Assembly (NCBI GenBank): GCA_951640165.1
Contig: OX621257.1
Location: 9,869,201 to 9,933,200 of the forward strand
Direction: 5' to 3'
DNA from: Pseudoips prasinana
Taxonomy: Eukaryota; Arthropoda; Insecta; Lepidoptera; Nolidae
DNA: 64,000 nucleotides
Numbering within the stretch: position 1 is the stretch's first letter; each line of letters starts with the position of its first letter. Under the pieces are notes generated by a model that was not told the origin of the DNA, did no database searches, and was given only the letters and a program-made list of their open reading frames with translations. The position numbers and the translations under genes are program-made. Below, piece by piece: positions 21,510 through 33,359 of this stretch.

Positions 21510-22430
21510 GTAAGATTTTTTTAAATCTTTATTTATTTTACAGGATTTTCGTACAAGAAATGACGATGCCAATCCCATCATACCTTCTACTAAGCTGACT
21601 CTTAAACAACGCTATACAAAGCCATTGACTAACTCACTGAGTACATAGACGGCTCATTTAATTTTAAAGAAATAAAGCATTCTAGCTCAAACCGAGTATG
21701 GTTCAGCTAAAGTGCTATGAAATACACCAACATCTCTCTAATTTATATTAAATCTTCTTATCATCTCATCTCGCATACACGTTACGGACACATTCTCTCA
21801 ATATATGGTAAACATTTTCTCGTTTTCCACACAGTTCACAATTTGGTGAAATATAATATGTAACTCAAATGCTATAATTTTTATGTTTCATTTATATTTT
21901 ATTTTATTTAGGGAAAATACAGGTATACAATAACACTTAGGTACCTAGTTAATAATAAATTAAAACTATTAAATAATTGTACAACCAACACCGTAACCCC
22001 CAAATTAAATATAAAATTTGTGTACAAACAAGGCAATAGCAATAGCGTACTATGATAGTGTTACGTAGAGGTTCTCCAGCCTTATACCAATATAAAACAA
22101 TTTTGAGATTCAACCGAATACAAATTCTGTACGTTTAAATTGTCATTAAACCATTATTACAGAATACAACAATATTTACCTACTGATCCGTGTTCGCACT
22201 TCTCAGTTCTGTTATTTTTTTTAATATTTGTTTTTTAAACAGACTATTAGACACTTGGGCACTGGTGACTTGTAATACAAGTATCAAACCTACATCAAGA
22301 ACCAGTCTCTCACAAAGTTTTGTCATATGCTGTGATACTTTTATAATTGCAAACCTGTGTGTACCTTGTGAGAGCGAATAAATGACTTATTATTATTATT
22401 TGAATAAATCTATATCTGTGAAGTAGTCAT
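21510..22430. other. P450 intron 8, first part
   Basis: Non-coding. 22340-22400 ends GAGAGCGAATAAATGACTT plus (ATT)n, which looks like the 3' end of a plus-strand LINE whose coding part is lost. The rest is unassigned. Confidence 0.35.
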
Positions 22431-22819
22431 CGTGTTATTTCATGAAGCGGCGTAAAGGCGCGCGTTCACCGGCAATAGTACGACAAAACTTTGGTGCAAA
22501 AAGTCGTTGAGTATGTGTTACGCGTAAACGTTGAGAACGACTTGGTATTTGTTCATAAATTTGGTTTACAATCTGGTTACAATCATAATAATTATGACAA
22601 AGAAGGGTTGAAAATCTATAGGAGCTAAGTTCCAATTTTAGTATTTAGAGATATAACAAAAAAACGTAATAAAACAAACCAATTAATGAAATAATTATTT
22701 ATAAGGAGTCATAAAAATCTTTAAAAATTTAGAATCTAAAGAAATAATACAAAACAAACATTCACTTAACTAGAACGTCTTAAGTATCTTAAGAAGCAGT
22801 AATGAAAATGGACTAAGTG

Positions 22820-24050
22820 CTTTTATAGAAGAAATAAAAAAAGTTCCTACGCTTCTGTTTGATTAATCAGCTGTTCATAGAAAGCTTTATTTCCGGTGGG
22901 TATGTATGGTAGCATATCCTTTAAATCTTTCAACTTTTCTTTTGAAATATGCGAGCTTCTAACGCCGGCAAAGTGTAGTTATATAATGATTTGGAGAATT
23001 GCCCTATTTAAAAATGTTTACGCTATCCCACGGTATAGTCATTGTGAGATTCCATGAAATCTACACGAGGTAATTTGTTTTTTCTATGCGGAGCCATGAA
23101 ACAGTAGATATTTTTAACTTTGCAGTGTTCAAGAAATCCGCCGAAGCTTTATTAAAGTCTTTAAAATCATCTATGTTCATGTTCACCATATGAAATGGAT
23201 GTTTGTGACATGACTCCCGTATCATTTTTTCTACATTTTTTGGTTCAAAACATTGAACCGCTTTTTTTCTTATTTCAATTTGAGCGTAATCTCAATCACA
23301 GGTCATGAACGAGTGACCACTGACCAAATATTTGTGATCAATTTTATCATAAATATCATTAGCTACTAAATAGATCAAGGCAAAAAGAACCATCCTGTTC
23401 TTATTCTGTCCTATGCATTTATCGCTCCAAATAACTGCATTTCTTTTTAAAGTTTTAAATGACATCAAATTTAAAACTTTGAAAATAGAAGAACTGACCT
23501 CGTTACCACATCTTCCCGCAAATGATTTGTTCCATAGAAGCATATAAGCTTGATGGTGGTCAGCAATATGAACACATAGGTTGTAGCATGATAGTTGCCT
23601 GCTGTAAAACATTTGACTGTGTGTTAGTGATGGTATAAAAATTACTTGTTGCATAGCCATCGTTATTGTGTTACTAGCTGGAGACTGAGATTCTAATGAA
23701 TCCGCCTTCATAGCTTCTTGTGCGCTGTCACTTTTACGATGGTTTATTTCTAACTCTACGGTATATTTTCTTTTCTCTCCTCCTTCAGAGCTTTTTATTT
23801 TTGCGTGCAATAAATCGCATTTTTGACAAGTATCGGTTCTAGGACGTCCAAACTTCAAGTTAGGAAACTTATTTTTAAAGGTTAAGTAGTAAAATCTGTA
23901 GTTAACCGGAGATTCTGGGTATTTTTCTTTAAAAGCCTCAACTGGTACTGTACAATATTTATTGTACAGTACCAGTTGATCCAGAAGCAATCTTCTCTCA
24001 TTGAGTGTGGATAAAGAAAATTTATTTAAAAGTGCATCGTATGAAGCCAT
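22820..24050 (-). pseudogene. Transposase-like gene of an unnamed DNA transposon, broken
   Basis: Starts at an ATG at 24050. Order of motifs: [19 protein letters not shown] (zinc-binding CxxC), [33 protein letters not shown], a [12 protein letters not shown] motif with a likely catalytic aspartate, then SGHSFMTCD before an in-frame TGA at 23294-23292. The frame continues beyond with DYAQIEIRKKAV, HPFHMVN and DFLNTAKLKISTVSWLRI, so the stop is a point mutation within a longer gene. I recall this architecture from many uncharacterised insect transposase-like proteins but cannot name the superfamily. Confidence 0.6.
23938..23979. repeat. Perfect 20-bp inverted repeat inside the transposase ORF
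   Basis: TCAACTGGTACTGTACAATA is followed, after TT, by its exact reverse complement. It falls in coding sequence ([15 protein letters not shown] on the minus strand). Confidence 0.9.
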
Positions 24051-24983
24051 TGATAGAAAATACTTTTAGTGTACAGACCGTAGAAATTTACGTTGTACCA
24101 TTTCTATGAAATCTATATATTTGGCGAAAAATGGATCCAGATAACTGTGGCATATTCAAGTTGGCATCTAAGGAGAGACTTATATAAAGATAAATATGAA
24201 GAGAGTCTCTTAAAATAAAAACATGTTCGCATAATAAAGCCATACATCCGATAAGACTTATTAACTATTTCAGTAATATGAAGATCAAAGTGCAGTTTGC
24301 TATCGATGAGGTCTTTTATAATGGACACCTTATCTAAATAATTGTCACATAGCGAATGCTCAGGTAGAGTTTGTTTTCTGTACAATAATTCCAAAAACGT
24401 GCGAGATCCTCCTGCAGCTTAATACAACCATCCAAAGTTCTAATACGATGACCGCATACAAGAGAAAATGGAAACACAAGCTAATGTCGTTAATGTACAG
24501 AACAAATAGTAATGGACCCAGAATAGAGACCTGTGATACCCCGGAAGTGTTTATAATTCCATTAGATGCAAAGCTATTTATCACAACTGGCTGTGTTCTA
24601 GAGTGAATATAAGATGCGAACCATCTCAAAAGATTTCCTCGAATACCATTGAAATGTAACAATTCCGGGATCCACCTAATCAAATGCTTTGCAGAAATCA
24701 GTATAGACTGCGTCAACTTTTTCTAGGTTGTTTGAAAAGTAAAGTGGAGTATACCAGTAGATTAGTTACAGTAGAACGCCGTTTAATAAATCCGTGCTGC
24801 TGTGGAATAATAATAATGTGTAAGATCGGATAAATGGCCTTATGTAGATCTCTCAAATACCTTAGATAAGGTGGATAACAAAGAGATAGGGTGATAGTTG
24901 GTGACATTTTTGCATCTGGTTTTGTAAACTGGTGTAATATTTGCGGTCCACATGGGCGGAACAGCACCTACACTTTGACTTAA

Positions 24984-26313
24984 CACTAGAAAAACGGGAA
25001 CAGTCATATGACTGCAATTTGAATTTAAATGTTGAATAATTGACAAACCATTTGACTTAACGTATTGAAACTTTGTGACTTTTATTAATATTAGTAGTCA
25101 AATGAAGTCATGTATGAAAATAACTCGCATCGCTTTTGTTTAATATTTAAAATCTTGAAATACCGACAAAGATGGCGGCAGTAATTTGACGGCTGAGATC
25201 AGAAAAGTGTTCATAATTGTAATGTAAGAGGGAAGAACATAAATTAGGTACGTTTATCAGTTGTTTGTTGTCTAAGAAGTCAGTATTGTTTTTAAGTCGA
25301 AATTATTGTAAGTAATTTGTGAAAAATGTCTCGAAGTGTTCAGAATGCAGAAATACTTTCAACCTTGCAAAATTTTCGTGAAGATGAAGCGAATTGTGGC
25401 TCTGAAAGCGCAGAACGCGATAGGACGATGATTGTGAGGTATCACTTCAAGATCAGGTACCTCTTGGAACTTTACAAAATGTTCACAGTTCGAATTCTCG
25501 TGGCTATGGTCGTAGCTGTGCTCGTGGTCGAGGCCGAGGCAGGAGTCATATTTCTGAGCTTCAAGGTCTTATCACTTCACCGACGGTACGTCGTGGTCAC
25601 TTCAAGTGGAGTCAACTCGAAGAGGTCGCCCAGTCCGGCACAATATCACAACTGAGCAAACAGGGCCTACCTCATATGTAAGAAGAAATTTCACGGGAAG
25701 TATATCAGATTCATGGAGGCTTGTGATTGATGAATCTATATTTTGACATATTCAGAAATGTACTCAAGAAGAAGCTAATAGGCAACTAGGCCACAACAAT
25801 TGGATACTAACTTTGGAACAACTGGAATGTTTTATCACTATTTGCTATGCTCAAGGTGCCTACGGTGTAAAAAATATTTCAATAAATGAGCTATGGAGTA
25901 AAACTTGGGGAGTAAATTTTTTCATCAAAAGTTTTACCGCATGACAGATACAAGGAAATTTTTACTTTCTGGAACCCAACAATTGTCTGAAGACACCTTC
26001 TACTTCTCGATCTACTGCTCAAAATCCGGAAACTCGCAAAAGGCGAGAATGTTATGTACAAAGTTGCAAGAATTAAACTAATAAAGTCTGCGACACTTGT
26101 GGAAACCCACTTTGCGGCTCTTGTAATGTAAACAAAATGTTAAAATGTAAAATATGTGTATAAATATTATAATTAATCATACATTAAACCCTGTTTTATT
26201 ACTATAGTTACCATTTTAACAGTTAAAATTAAAAAAAAGATTTAATAAATTGGAGGAATCATATGACCGGTCGCTGTCTTTGCAGGTAGTTAAATTTTCC
26301 CGACTTTCTAGTG
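24984..26313 (+). mobile_element. piggyBac-family element, internally deleted
   Basis: Flanked by TTAA (24980-24983 and 26314-26317), the piggyBac target. The left end reads CACTAGAAAAACGGGAA and the right end, on the other strand, CACTAGAAAGTCGGGAAAA. Inside, a transposase N-terminus starts at 25326; a decayed core follows (EEANRQLGHNNWILTLEQLE, INELWSKTWGVNFF); the sequence then jumps to the cysteine-rich C-terminus KVCDTCGNPLCGSC near 26090-26120. Confidence 0.9.
25326..26180 (+). pseudogene. piggyBac transposase remnant
   Basis: Several frames are needed to follow it. The catalytic core between about FLLSGT and the C-terminal CxxC domain is deleted, so the three catalytic aspartates are absent or unrecognisable. 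The C-terminal cysteine-rich domain normally binds the element's ends and is still legible. It could only have moved using another copy's enzyme. Confidence 0.75.
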
Positions 26314-26609
26314 TTAAGTTATAGAGTATACTAATAGGTAAGCTTATGGATTCAGCAACATGTTTTAAAAAGAAAGGAGGAATAAGATCTGTACCCGAGC
26401 CCTTCGTTATATCTAAACATTTCAATTCTTTCATAATTAAATCTCTCGGTAGATATAAATTCAATAAGTGTCACAGCTAAATAGCTTTGATCTATATCAT
26501 ATTACTTAATAGCTTTATGGTTGATTACCATGCTAACATTAATTTATAAAATATAATGAATGTTGATAAATTTAAATGGCATATGTTATTATAATTAAAT
26601 TATTATATT

Positions 26610-27094
26610 TGACTTTAACTGTTCACCGCTGCATTGCAAGATGTCTTCAAGCTTCTGGACTGGGAAGGCTTTGTCATTAATGTCAATGGCGAGTACATCA
26701 CCCACCTTAGATTTGCCGACGATATATTAGTGGGTGAGACCCTTGAAGACCTCGGTACAATGCTCGATGACCTCAGCAGAGTCTCTCAACAAGTGGGTCT
26801 GAAAATGAACATGGATAAGACGAAAATCATGTCGAACAACCATGTTGCACCCATTCTAGTAAGGTTGGAGACTCTGCACTCGAAGTTGTAGAGAACTATA
26901 TTTACCTAAGACAGACCATCCGACTAGGTAGATCCAACTACAAAAAGGAGGTCAATCGTAGAATCCAACTTGGCTGGGCAACGTTTTGTCGCGGTAAGCC
27001 GTTGGATGCGGGCAGCGCAGGACCGGCTATTATGTAGATCCTTGGGGGAGGCTTTTGTCCAGTGGACGTCTTTCGGCTGATATGATGATGATTT
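26610..27094 (+). mobile_element. RTE LINE fragment (third copy)
   Basis: Begins TAALQDVFKLLDWEGF, passes HLRFADDILV and QQVGLKMNMDKTK, then a frameshift, an internal deletion, and the family's 3' end (GGACGTCTTTCGGCTGATAT with a TGATGATGA tail at 27080-27094). It is the same family as 16157-18400 and 33906-35424. Confidence 0.85.
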
Positions 27095-27095
27095 G

Positions 27096-27250
27096 ACTTG
27101 CCTCTTGGTCTAATGGTTAGTCACCCTGATTTCTAAGCCAAACAAAGAAATATTTGAGTGATGAGCACGATTATTTGTTCTGTCTGTTTATAATGGTTAT
27201 CTAGAATATGTAGGTATGTATTTAGAAATATAAAGTAAGTATTATTATCA
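27096..27250 (+). mobile_element. SINE with deleted B box
   Basis: Directly follows the RTE tail. The A-box region (TTGGTCTAATGGTTAG) and the body motif ATATTTGAGTGATGAGCACG with TTTGTTCTG are recognisable; the B box (GGTTCGA) has been lost. Confidence 0.6.
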
Positions 27251-28271
27251 GTTACTAGTATCTGTTTGTGGCTTTGCGCGCATAGCAGTTTTATTCGGGA
27301 TAAAAGTACACTATATGAAAATCCAGATAAATAACTACCTGTCTGCAAAATTTCATCCAAATACTTCTTTTTGGTGAAAAAGTAACGAACATCCATTCAT
27401 AAAAACTCACGTTTATAAATCTAATGCTAAGCCGGGACGGACCACTTAGCATTAGAGTTTTAGTAAGGATCCCAAATTTTTTGAAAATATAATATAGCTT
27501 ATGTTAATTGGAGAAGAGAGTGTAGCTTTCCAACGGAAAATAATTTTTCGGAGTGGTCTAGTAGTTTCGGATACTATTCAATGCAAAGCAACAAACAAAC
27601 AAACAATCAAATCTTTCCTCTTTATAATATTGGTAAAGATTAGCATAGATCTAGTTGAGACACGCTCTTTGCTTAGTTTGGGCTCAGGCAATGCGTTAGT
27701 GTTCCCAAGATGAATTGTATTTTTTTTTTAATTATTTTCGATGTACAAAAACCAGTTTTCTACCGATTTATTATATGTTAATAGATTTTACTAAACAAAC
27801 AATAATTATTTATTAATTTTTTTTAGGTATTTACAAGTGAATAACTTGAAATAAATTTGGAATGTTTTATGAAGTATTAAAATATTATTGCTCCGATTTG
27901 AAACACAAACATCATTACATTTGGTACCGACGTTATTATTATGCAAAAGGACATGGTTCTAGTTCTTTAATAGTGAAGAAAAATAAGCTAAATCTAAAAC
28001 CCAGTTTACTGATAATGGACAAGCAGCACACATATGTACATACATATAGCTAAAGCCGTGTACGGAGTGCTCTTTTTTTTCTAGTTATTTTTTTTTTTTA
28101 CTAGTAATTTTTTTTATAGTTAATCTATAAAAAAATTCATTAAAATTAGTCACAACAAGTTTTTTGTCAAATATAACCAATAAGTCACTGTTTGTAATAC
28201 TAGATAAGTTTCAGATATGACTGAAAAATTTTGCTAATAAATATCTCATAATGATATGCATAAACTTTCAG
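27251..28271. other. P450 intron 8, last part: repeat fragments
   Basis: 27290-27400 carries the common lepidopteran tract GGGATAAAAGTACACTAT...CTGCAAAATTTCATCC, and 27590-27650 the tract AAATCTTTCCTCTTTATAAT. An 11-bp hairpin CTAATGCTAAG/CTTAGCATTAG lies at 27420-27455. No coding was recognised. Confidence 0.45.
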
Positions 28272-28417
28272 GATACAAGATATATTAGGAGACAAAGATG
28301 TAACGCAGGAGGATCTACTCAAGATGGTGTACTTGGAAGCTGTAGTTAAAGAATGTTTGAGACTTTATCCAGTTGCACCTCTAATTGCAAGAAACATTAC
28401 TACAGATATTAATATTA
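28272..28417 (+). CDS. P450 exon 9: helix K ExxR
   Basis: After CTTTCAG, encodes IQDILGDKDVTQEDLLKM then VVKECLRLYPVAPLIARN. ECLR is the invariant ExxR of helix K, which pairs with the meander arginine. Intron 8 before it is 6.8 kb and intron 9 after it is 7.4 kb, both full of transposons. Confidence 0.85.
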
Positions 28418-28802
28418 GTAAGTTTTTAGAAAACACTAGCAATCTTATTGATTTTACTTGCAATTAACACTTAACGCTTATATCAGTAGTAAGATAGTCT
28501 GAAGACTGTGGTCTATCATTTGATTTCATTATAACCATACATCACATTGCCTAAACAATAAAATTAAAAAAAATCACGCCATATCTTCGTCCAATATAGC
28601 CGGACAAATTTTGTAATATACCCAAAAATCATCATTATTTTTTATTTTATTTTATTTGGAAGACCAACAGCACTTAACAACATTTTGAAAATAATTAATG
28701 AAATGTCGAAATAAAAAAAATTAAAATAAGGCCAACTATAGGTCTCCACGAGTAATTGTCTGTGTACAATTTAGGTGGTGTTACAATTATATAAAAATAT
28801 AT

Positions 28803-29393
28803 TTATTTATCACAATTTTCTGAGCCGTCCATAATACGGCTGACATTAAATTTTGAAAAGAAATCTATGCCGAGTACCCGTCTCGCTGCCTCAGGTTTAC
28901 TGCAGAATATGTCAAAGTCTAACTTTTTTATAAGTTTATTAACGTTGCTGCTCGCTGGCCACAAGAATGTATTCTGTTGATAGTTGGAAGATACCAATGG
29001 AACGTGCATTGGCGTATAGTGTCTCGATACTTTAGTGGGAATGAAAAACCCAATTTTACTGAGAAGGTCCGCACAGTCAATTTTACCAGAAATCATGCTA
29101 AGTAGATAAATAATATCGGATATGTCACGACGTTCAACCAGAGGAAGAATATGGAACTTAGCACATAATTTTAAATAATCTTCTGATCTTAATTTGTGTT
29201 TTATACGATAACATAGGAATTTTAGAAATTTTATCTGAATACATTCAATTCTAGATATGTATGTACCATACCGTGGATTCCATACTTGGCTAGCATATTG
29301 GAGGAGGAAACATTTGTCGATGTCGTTCACAAAGATTAAGAACAGGAGCGGGCGCAGAAGAGACCCTTGAGGGACACCACTTGGTACTGTCAC
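28803..29393 (-). pseudogene. LINE RT C-terminal ORF, motif C deleted
   Basis: Starts at GVPQGSLLRPLLFLIFVNDI and continues after a deletion with the thumb and C-terminal region (QYASQVWNPRY, IQIKFLKFLCYRIKH, LLSMISGKID). Loss of the FADD block means no polymerase activity. Confidence 0.8.
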
Positions 29394-29631
29394 CCAACTA
29401 GATATGTAGTTGTTAATTGCAACTGCTTGAGTGCGATATATAAGATGAAATCCATCTCAATAGATCTCCTCTGATTCCGATGACCTGTAGCTTGTTCATT
29501 AGCAAGTGGTGGTCAATTCTGTCCAAACATTTACTATAATCTGTGTAAACGACATCAACCTGTTTACCCTTGCCCATGGCTTCTGATATAGACTCATTCA
29601 ATACAATTAAGTTGGAGTTGGTAGAGCGCTT

Positions 29632-30282
29632 TTATAAGAATCCATGCTGAGTTCTACTAAAACTTTTTTCTAATGAGGCATAAAGTTGATTGTAAAGCAC
29701 TTTTTCAAAAACCTTAGCTAGTACGCATAATTTAGATACTGGCCTGTAATTAATAATATTTGATCTTGAGCCCTTCTTATGTATTGGAGTAATGAATGCA
29801 CTTTTCCAAACCAAGGGAAATGTGCACTCCAATAAGGATTTACTAAATAATATGCTTATGGGAAGTGCATTGGCATGGGCACAGTTAATCAATAAGATGG
29901 GAGGTATGTGGTATGGACCTGCCGACTTAGTACTATCAAGTGTTTTCAAAAATGATTCTACCTCTAAAATATTAATTTCTATATTAGAAATATCCGAGAG
30001 TGAGTCATCCACACTGCCTTGTAATGTAAGAGACAGTGGTGGAGATACAGATTGTTGTAAGAAAGTGCTGTAAAAATAGTCGGAGAAAGTATTACAGATC
30101 TCCTTCCCGGTGCTCACCGTTGATTGACCGTAATTAAGCGACTCCGGTATGCCAGATGACTTTTGACGCGCTTTAATGAATGACCAAAAATGTTTGGGGT
30201 TCGTTTTAATCGAATCTTCGATAGACGCAATGTATTTAGTGTAACAGTCCGCCTCCAAACGTTTGCATCTCTCTCTTAGCAA
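29632..30282 (-). pseudogene. LINE RT N-terminal ORF
   Basis: 216 codons containing KHFWSFIKARQKS, DSTKSAGPYHIPP (the SxGPDxIP entry motif with D changed to Y), ITPIHKKGSRSNIINYRPVS and FSRTQHGFL. It continues in another frame into the palm. Confidence 0.8.
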
Positions 30283-30354
30283 CTTGAACGTCTCACAATC
30301 GGCTTGATTTCTGTAAGTTTTAAATTTCCTTAAGTATTTAAATTTTTCCTTAAT

Positions 30355-31368
30355 TCATTTCTTTAGAGCCGCCGAATACCATACTGGGAAACTATGATTG
30401 CTATTAATCTTAACTTTAGGTACATATTCGTCAATTAATTTTTTTAAGGACGTGTAGAAATAAGTGACGGCCTCTTCAACGTGCTTATTAGATAACTCTT
30501 GATCCCAATCAATACTTAATATATCAGTATTAATTCCACTGTAATTACCTTTGTAGTACATATACTTAGTTCGAGCTGCACTTTTCAGGCAGGGTAAATT
30601 ACACGATTTAAAACAAATGGTCAACGTTTTATGATGTACATCGATAGGTACAAGGGGCTCTTCGCATTTCGATACCGCTACATTCATATTCGATAGAACT
30701 AAGTCAAGTATTCGTCCGTAAATATTTGAAATATAATTGCATTGCGATAGATTGTGGGTGTTTAACGCGTCAATAAATAAATACTCATCAGTACTTGAAA
30801 TATTATAAGCTTCTAGTGGAAAGCCATCCCCGCCGTTACGAGTCCAGCTAATCCCGCTTAGATTGAAATCCCCTACTGTTAAGAATCTACCTAAAGGGTG
30901 AGCCATAACTATATCGTCTAGTTTACCAATGAAGTTTTTTAGCTGGTTTGAAAATGATAGACCCAAGTTCTGACGACAAAGGTATAAAACACCGATGTAC
31001 AAGTCAGTACCACATTCGCCACTTGTTTTATTAGTGGGTAGCTTAAGCCATAAATCCTCGGCAGTGGACGAAAAATGTTGTAAAAGACTACCCGATAGTT
31101 CTTTGCGCACTGCAATGAGTACTCCACCTCCACGGGTCTGATCGGTAAGTAGGTAATCTCGGTCCCGTCGCCAGACTGTATACCTATTATCGAATAATTC
31201 CGAGTCACTTATACTGTCCAATAACCAAGTTTCTGTTAGTATTATTATGTCGTATGAACTAAGACCCAAGTTTCTGAGAAATAGCGATGTTTTTGATCTA
31301 AGCCCACGTACGTTTTGACAATAAACAGATATTTCTCTGTTATAGCCTTTAGTACTCACATCAGTCAT
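30355..31368 (-). pseudogene. LINE APE endonuclease ORF
   Basis: 337 codons open. APE motifs in order: SVYCQNVRGLRSKT, IILTETWLLDS (catalytic glutamate), RGGGVLIAV, LTVGDFNLSGISW (GDFN), RILDLVLSN. The final SDH motif is degenerate (IDVHHKTL), so nuclease activity is doubtful. It is followed by the linker PVWYSAALKK and a stop before the RT frame. Confidence 0.85.
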
Positions 31369-31572
31369 TAATTCAACATGTTTGACTAACTCTCCCTGTT
31401 TAACCTGCCTGAAATGTGGGAAAAATTACTTTGCAAGGAAATCCGTGAAGTTCCTTGGACACGTTGTCATGCCAGATTAGTCTACACATGGATACAGATA
31501 AAACGTAGGCGATCCCTAATATGCCTATCCGACAGTACCTAAAACGCTGTTGGTTCATGAAACCTCCAGCTA

Positions 31573-33357
31573 ACGTAAAAGCTCCTATTAACGACCCCCT
31601 AAAAATTGTACTCTATTAACGATCTAATTTTTAAATCACTCATATTAGACATAATATAGGGTTCCAGAATGTGATACCTTAAAAATTAGTTATTTATTTT
31701 AGTTGGGCAGCAAAAAGAGTAAAGTTTATGTGTGTAAATAGCCAGTGAAAGAAATAATTTGACAATGAGTGGGACGCACCCGAAATTAACGCTCGTTTCA
31801 TAGTGTCGCGTCTCCGGCCACGTAAGGACACCTAAATATTACTTAAGGAAAATAACACACTAAGAATGGATTGGTCTTCTTGCTATCACATTACAACTGT
31901 AACGTATATATTTGTTTTCTAAATTAACTCTTGATATAATACTTCTTATTTGTTTTTGTGTTATAAAATTATGTTTTAATTTAAGGCGGTAATAGAACCC
32001 GAATTATAAAACTTGATTCTAATAACGACCCATGGCGTTGTTAAATTTTGAGAAAATTTAGTATTTTTAAACAATATCTATTATGAACTACCTCATTCGA
32101 TTTTACTTTTTTCTTGTTCAATTCTTAAAATTCATTTACTTCGTTAGCTCTATTAACGACACAGCTATTTCTTAAAGTTTTTGTGTAAAACTCGATTCAA
32201 CGTTAGACAATATCCCTATTATTATAACGATATTATACTGTAAATAACCATTATTATCTGAATTAAAGACTAACTGAGACTAAAAATATAATATAGTAAT
32301 GAGATCGAATTTAACAGTATTCCATAAAACGGATATTTTATCTGTTTATTATTAATTTTATTGGTCGCTAATAGAATATTCATTCCTTCATACGTGATTC
32401 TTTTACCGACTCACAGCTATGACGATATTTTTGGTAGTATTACAGTACACAAAAACAAAATGTATATTATTGAACAAATTGGCTTATTTCTTGCTAACGT
32501 GACGTTTTGAGAGATTTTGTCACAGGCCATATTATTAATGTAAAATAAAATTTGCTATCCAGTTTCATTCATGGCTTCATGGCATTGGCTATATTTCATA
32601 TGTTTTCAAATCAAATAAAATGGCGGGACGGAATGAGGGCCATGTAACTTTTTAAATATTCTTTCGAAGAATTGAATTCTATATCGTTGATTAATGTCTC
32701 TCTCTCTCTTCTCCTAGCCTTATTAATCCCAAGCATCTTGGGGTCGGCTTTTGTATTGAGGGAATTATAAATATGTTATTATAAAATTAACCTATTATAA
32801 AGGTATTTTGTGATTGTATTACAGATAAAAATATTTTTGTTATTGATTTATAATATATAATTAGTATGTAGGTAATGAAAAAGTAAGCTTTTAATTATTT
32901 GAAGACTGTTTTCTGAGATTGGTTACATTTTTAATTAATTAAAATAACAAAAAGTAAGTTCTCTAAGCTTTGCAATAAATAAAAATGTTCATATTATAAT
33001 AATGGTGATCTCATAACTATTGTTATTATATAATATATACCTTAAAAATTTTTTTATTTTATTTAATAATAGAGAAGAAGTGACTTCGTAGCGGTCGGTA
33101 AAAGACGCAGAAAAATCGGTAATAGAATCTTGCCGCATACTATGGGTCGGTATTAGAATCAACTACTCTTTTGGATTAAATAATTATTTAGTAATTATTG
33201 CGTTATTGAATATTGAATTTAAGTAGTGAATTGCAAAGAATACTTTGTTGAGATTAAATAAAAACTATAACATATTTTCTAACATAACAGCTTATATCTA
33301 TTTTTTTAAAGTGAATCCTAAGACAGCCAAAACTGGCGGTAATAGGAGCTTTTACGT
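31573..33357. mobile_element. TA-flanked TIR element with repeated internal motif
   Basis: The outer ends ACGTAAAAGCTCCTATTA (31573-31590) and its exact complement (33340-33357) are each bordered by TA, suggesting a TA target as in Tc1/mariner-type elements. No transposase ORF is present, so it would be non-autonomous. Variants of TTCTATTAACGACC recur inside: forward at about 31588, 31613, 32019 and 32150; reverse (GGTCGGTAATAGAA-like) at about 31987, 32361, 33093, 33117, 33145 and 33335. Confidence 0.7.
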
Positions 33358-33359
33358 TA

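Larger units (their letters stand above)
24100..26490 (-). mobile_element. CR1/Jockey-like LINE split by piggyBac
   Basis: Minus-strand RT from 26464 (MKELKCLDITKGSGTDLIPP) through NITPVYKTRCKNVTNYHPIS at 24930, GIRGNLLRWFASYIHSRTQP and SILGPLLFVLYINDI at 24540, to the C-terminus LRCQLEYATVIWIHFSP at 24150. Frameshifts and a missing FADD motif show decay. The coding sequence is interrupted at 24984-26313 and reads through cleanly (SILYN then LSQSVGAVPPMW) when that segment and one TTAA are left out. Confidence 0.85.
28650..31570 (-). mobile_element. CR1/Jockey-like LINE with endonuclease and RT
   Basis: Nearly full ORF2 layout on the minus strand: endonuclease at 31368-30355, RT at 30282-28803. 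RT motif A region at 29550 (YTDYSKCLDRIDHHLL) and motif B at 29390 (GVPQGSLLRPLLF) are present, but the sequence then jumps from FVNDIDKC to FLLQYASQVWNP, removing FADD. Stops separate the pieces. 31380-31570 is presumed 5' sequence; the 3' side ends in AT-rich sequence near 28650. Confidence 0.85.

Noticed and set aside
25326..25655. 109-codon ORF considered as a new gene
   Set aside because: It lies between piggyBac ends and continues into piggyBac transposase sequence after frameshifts.
30939..31208. 89-codon minus-strand ORF within the LINE endonuclease
   Set aside because: It is a shadow frame of the endonuclease at 30355-31368.
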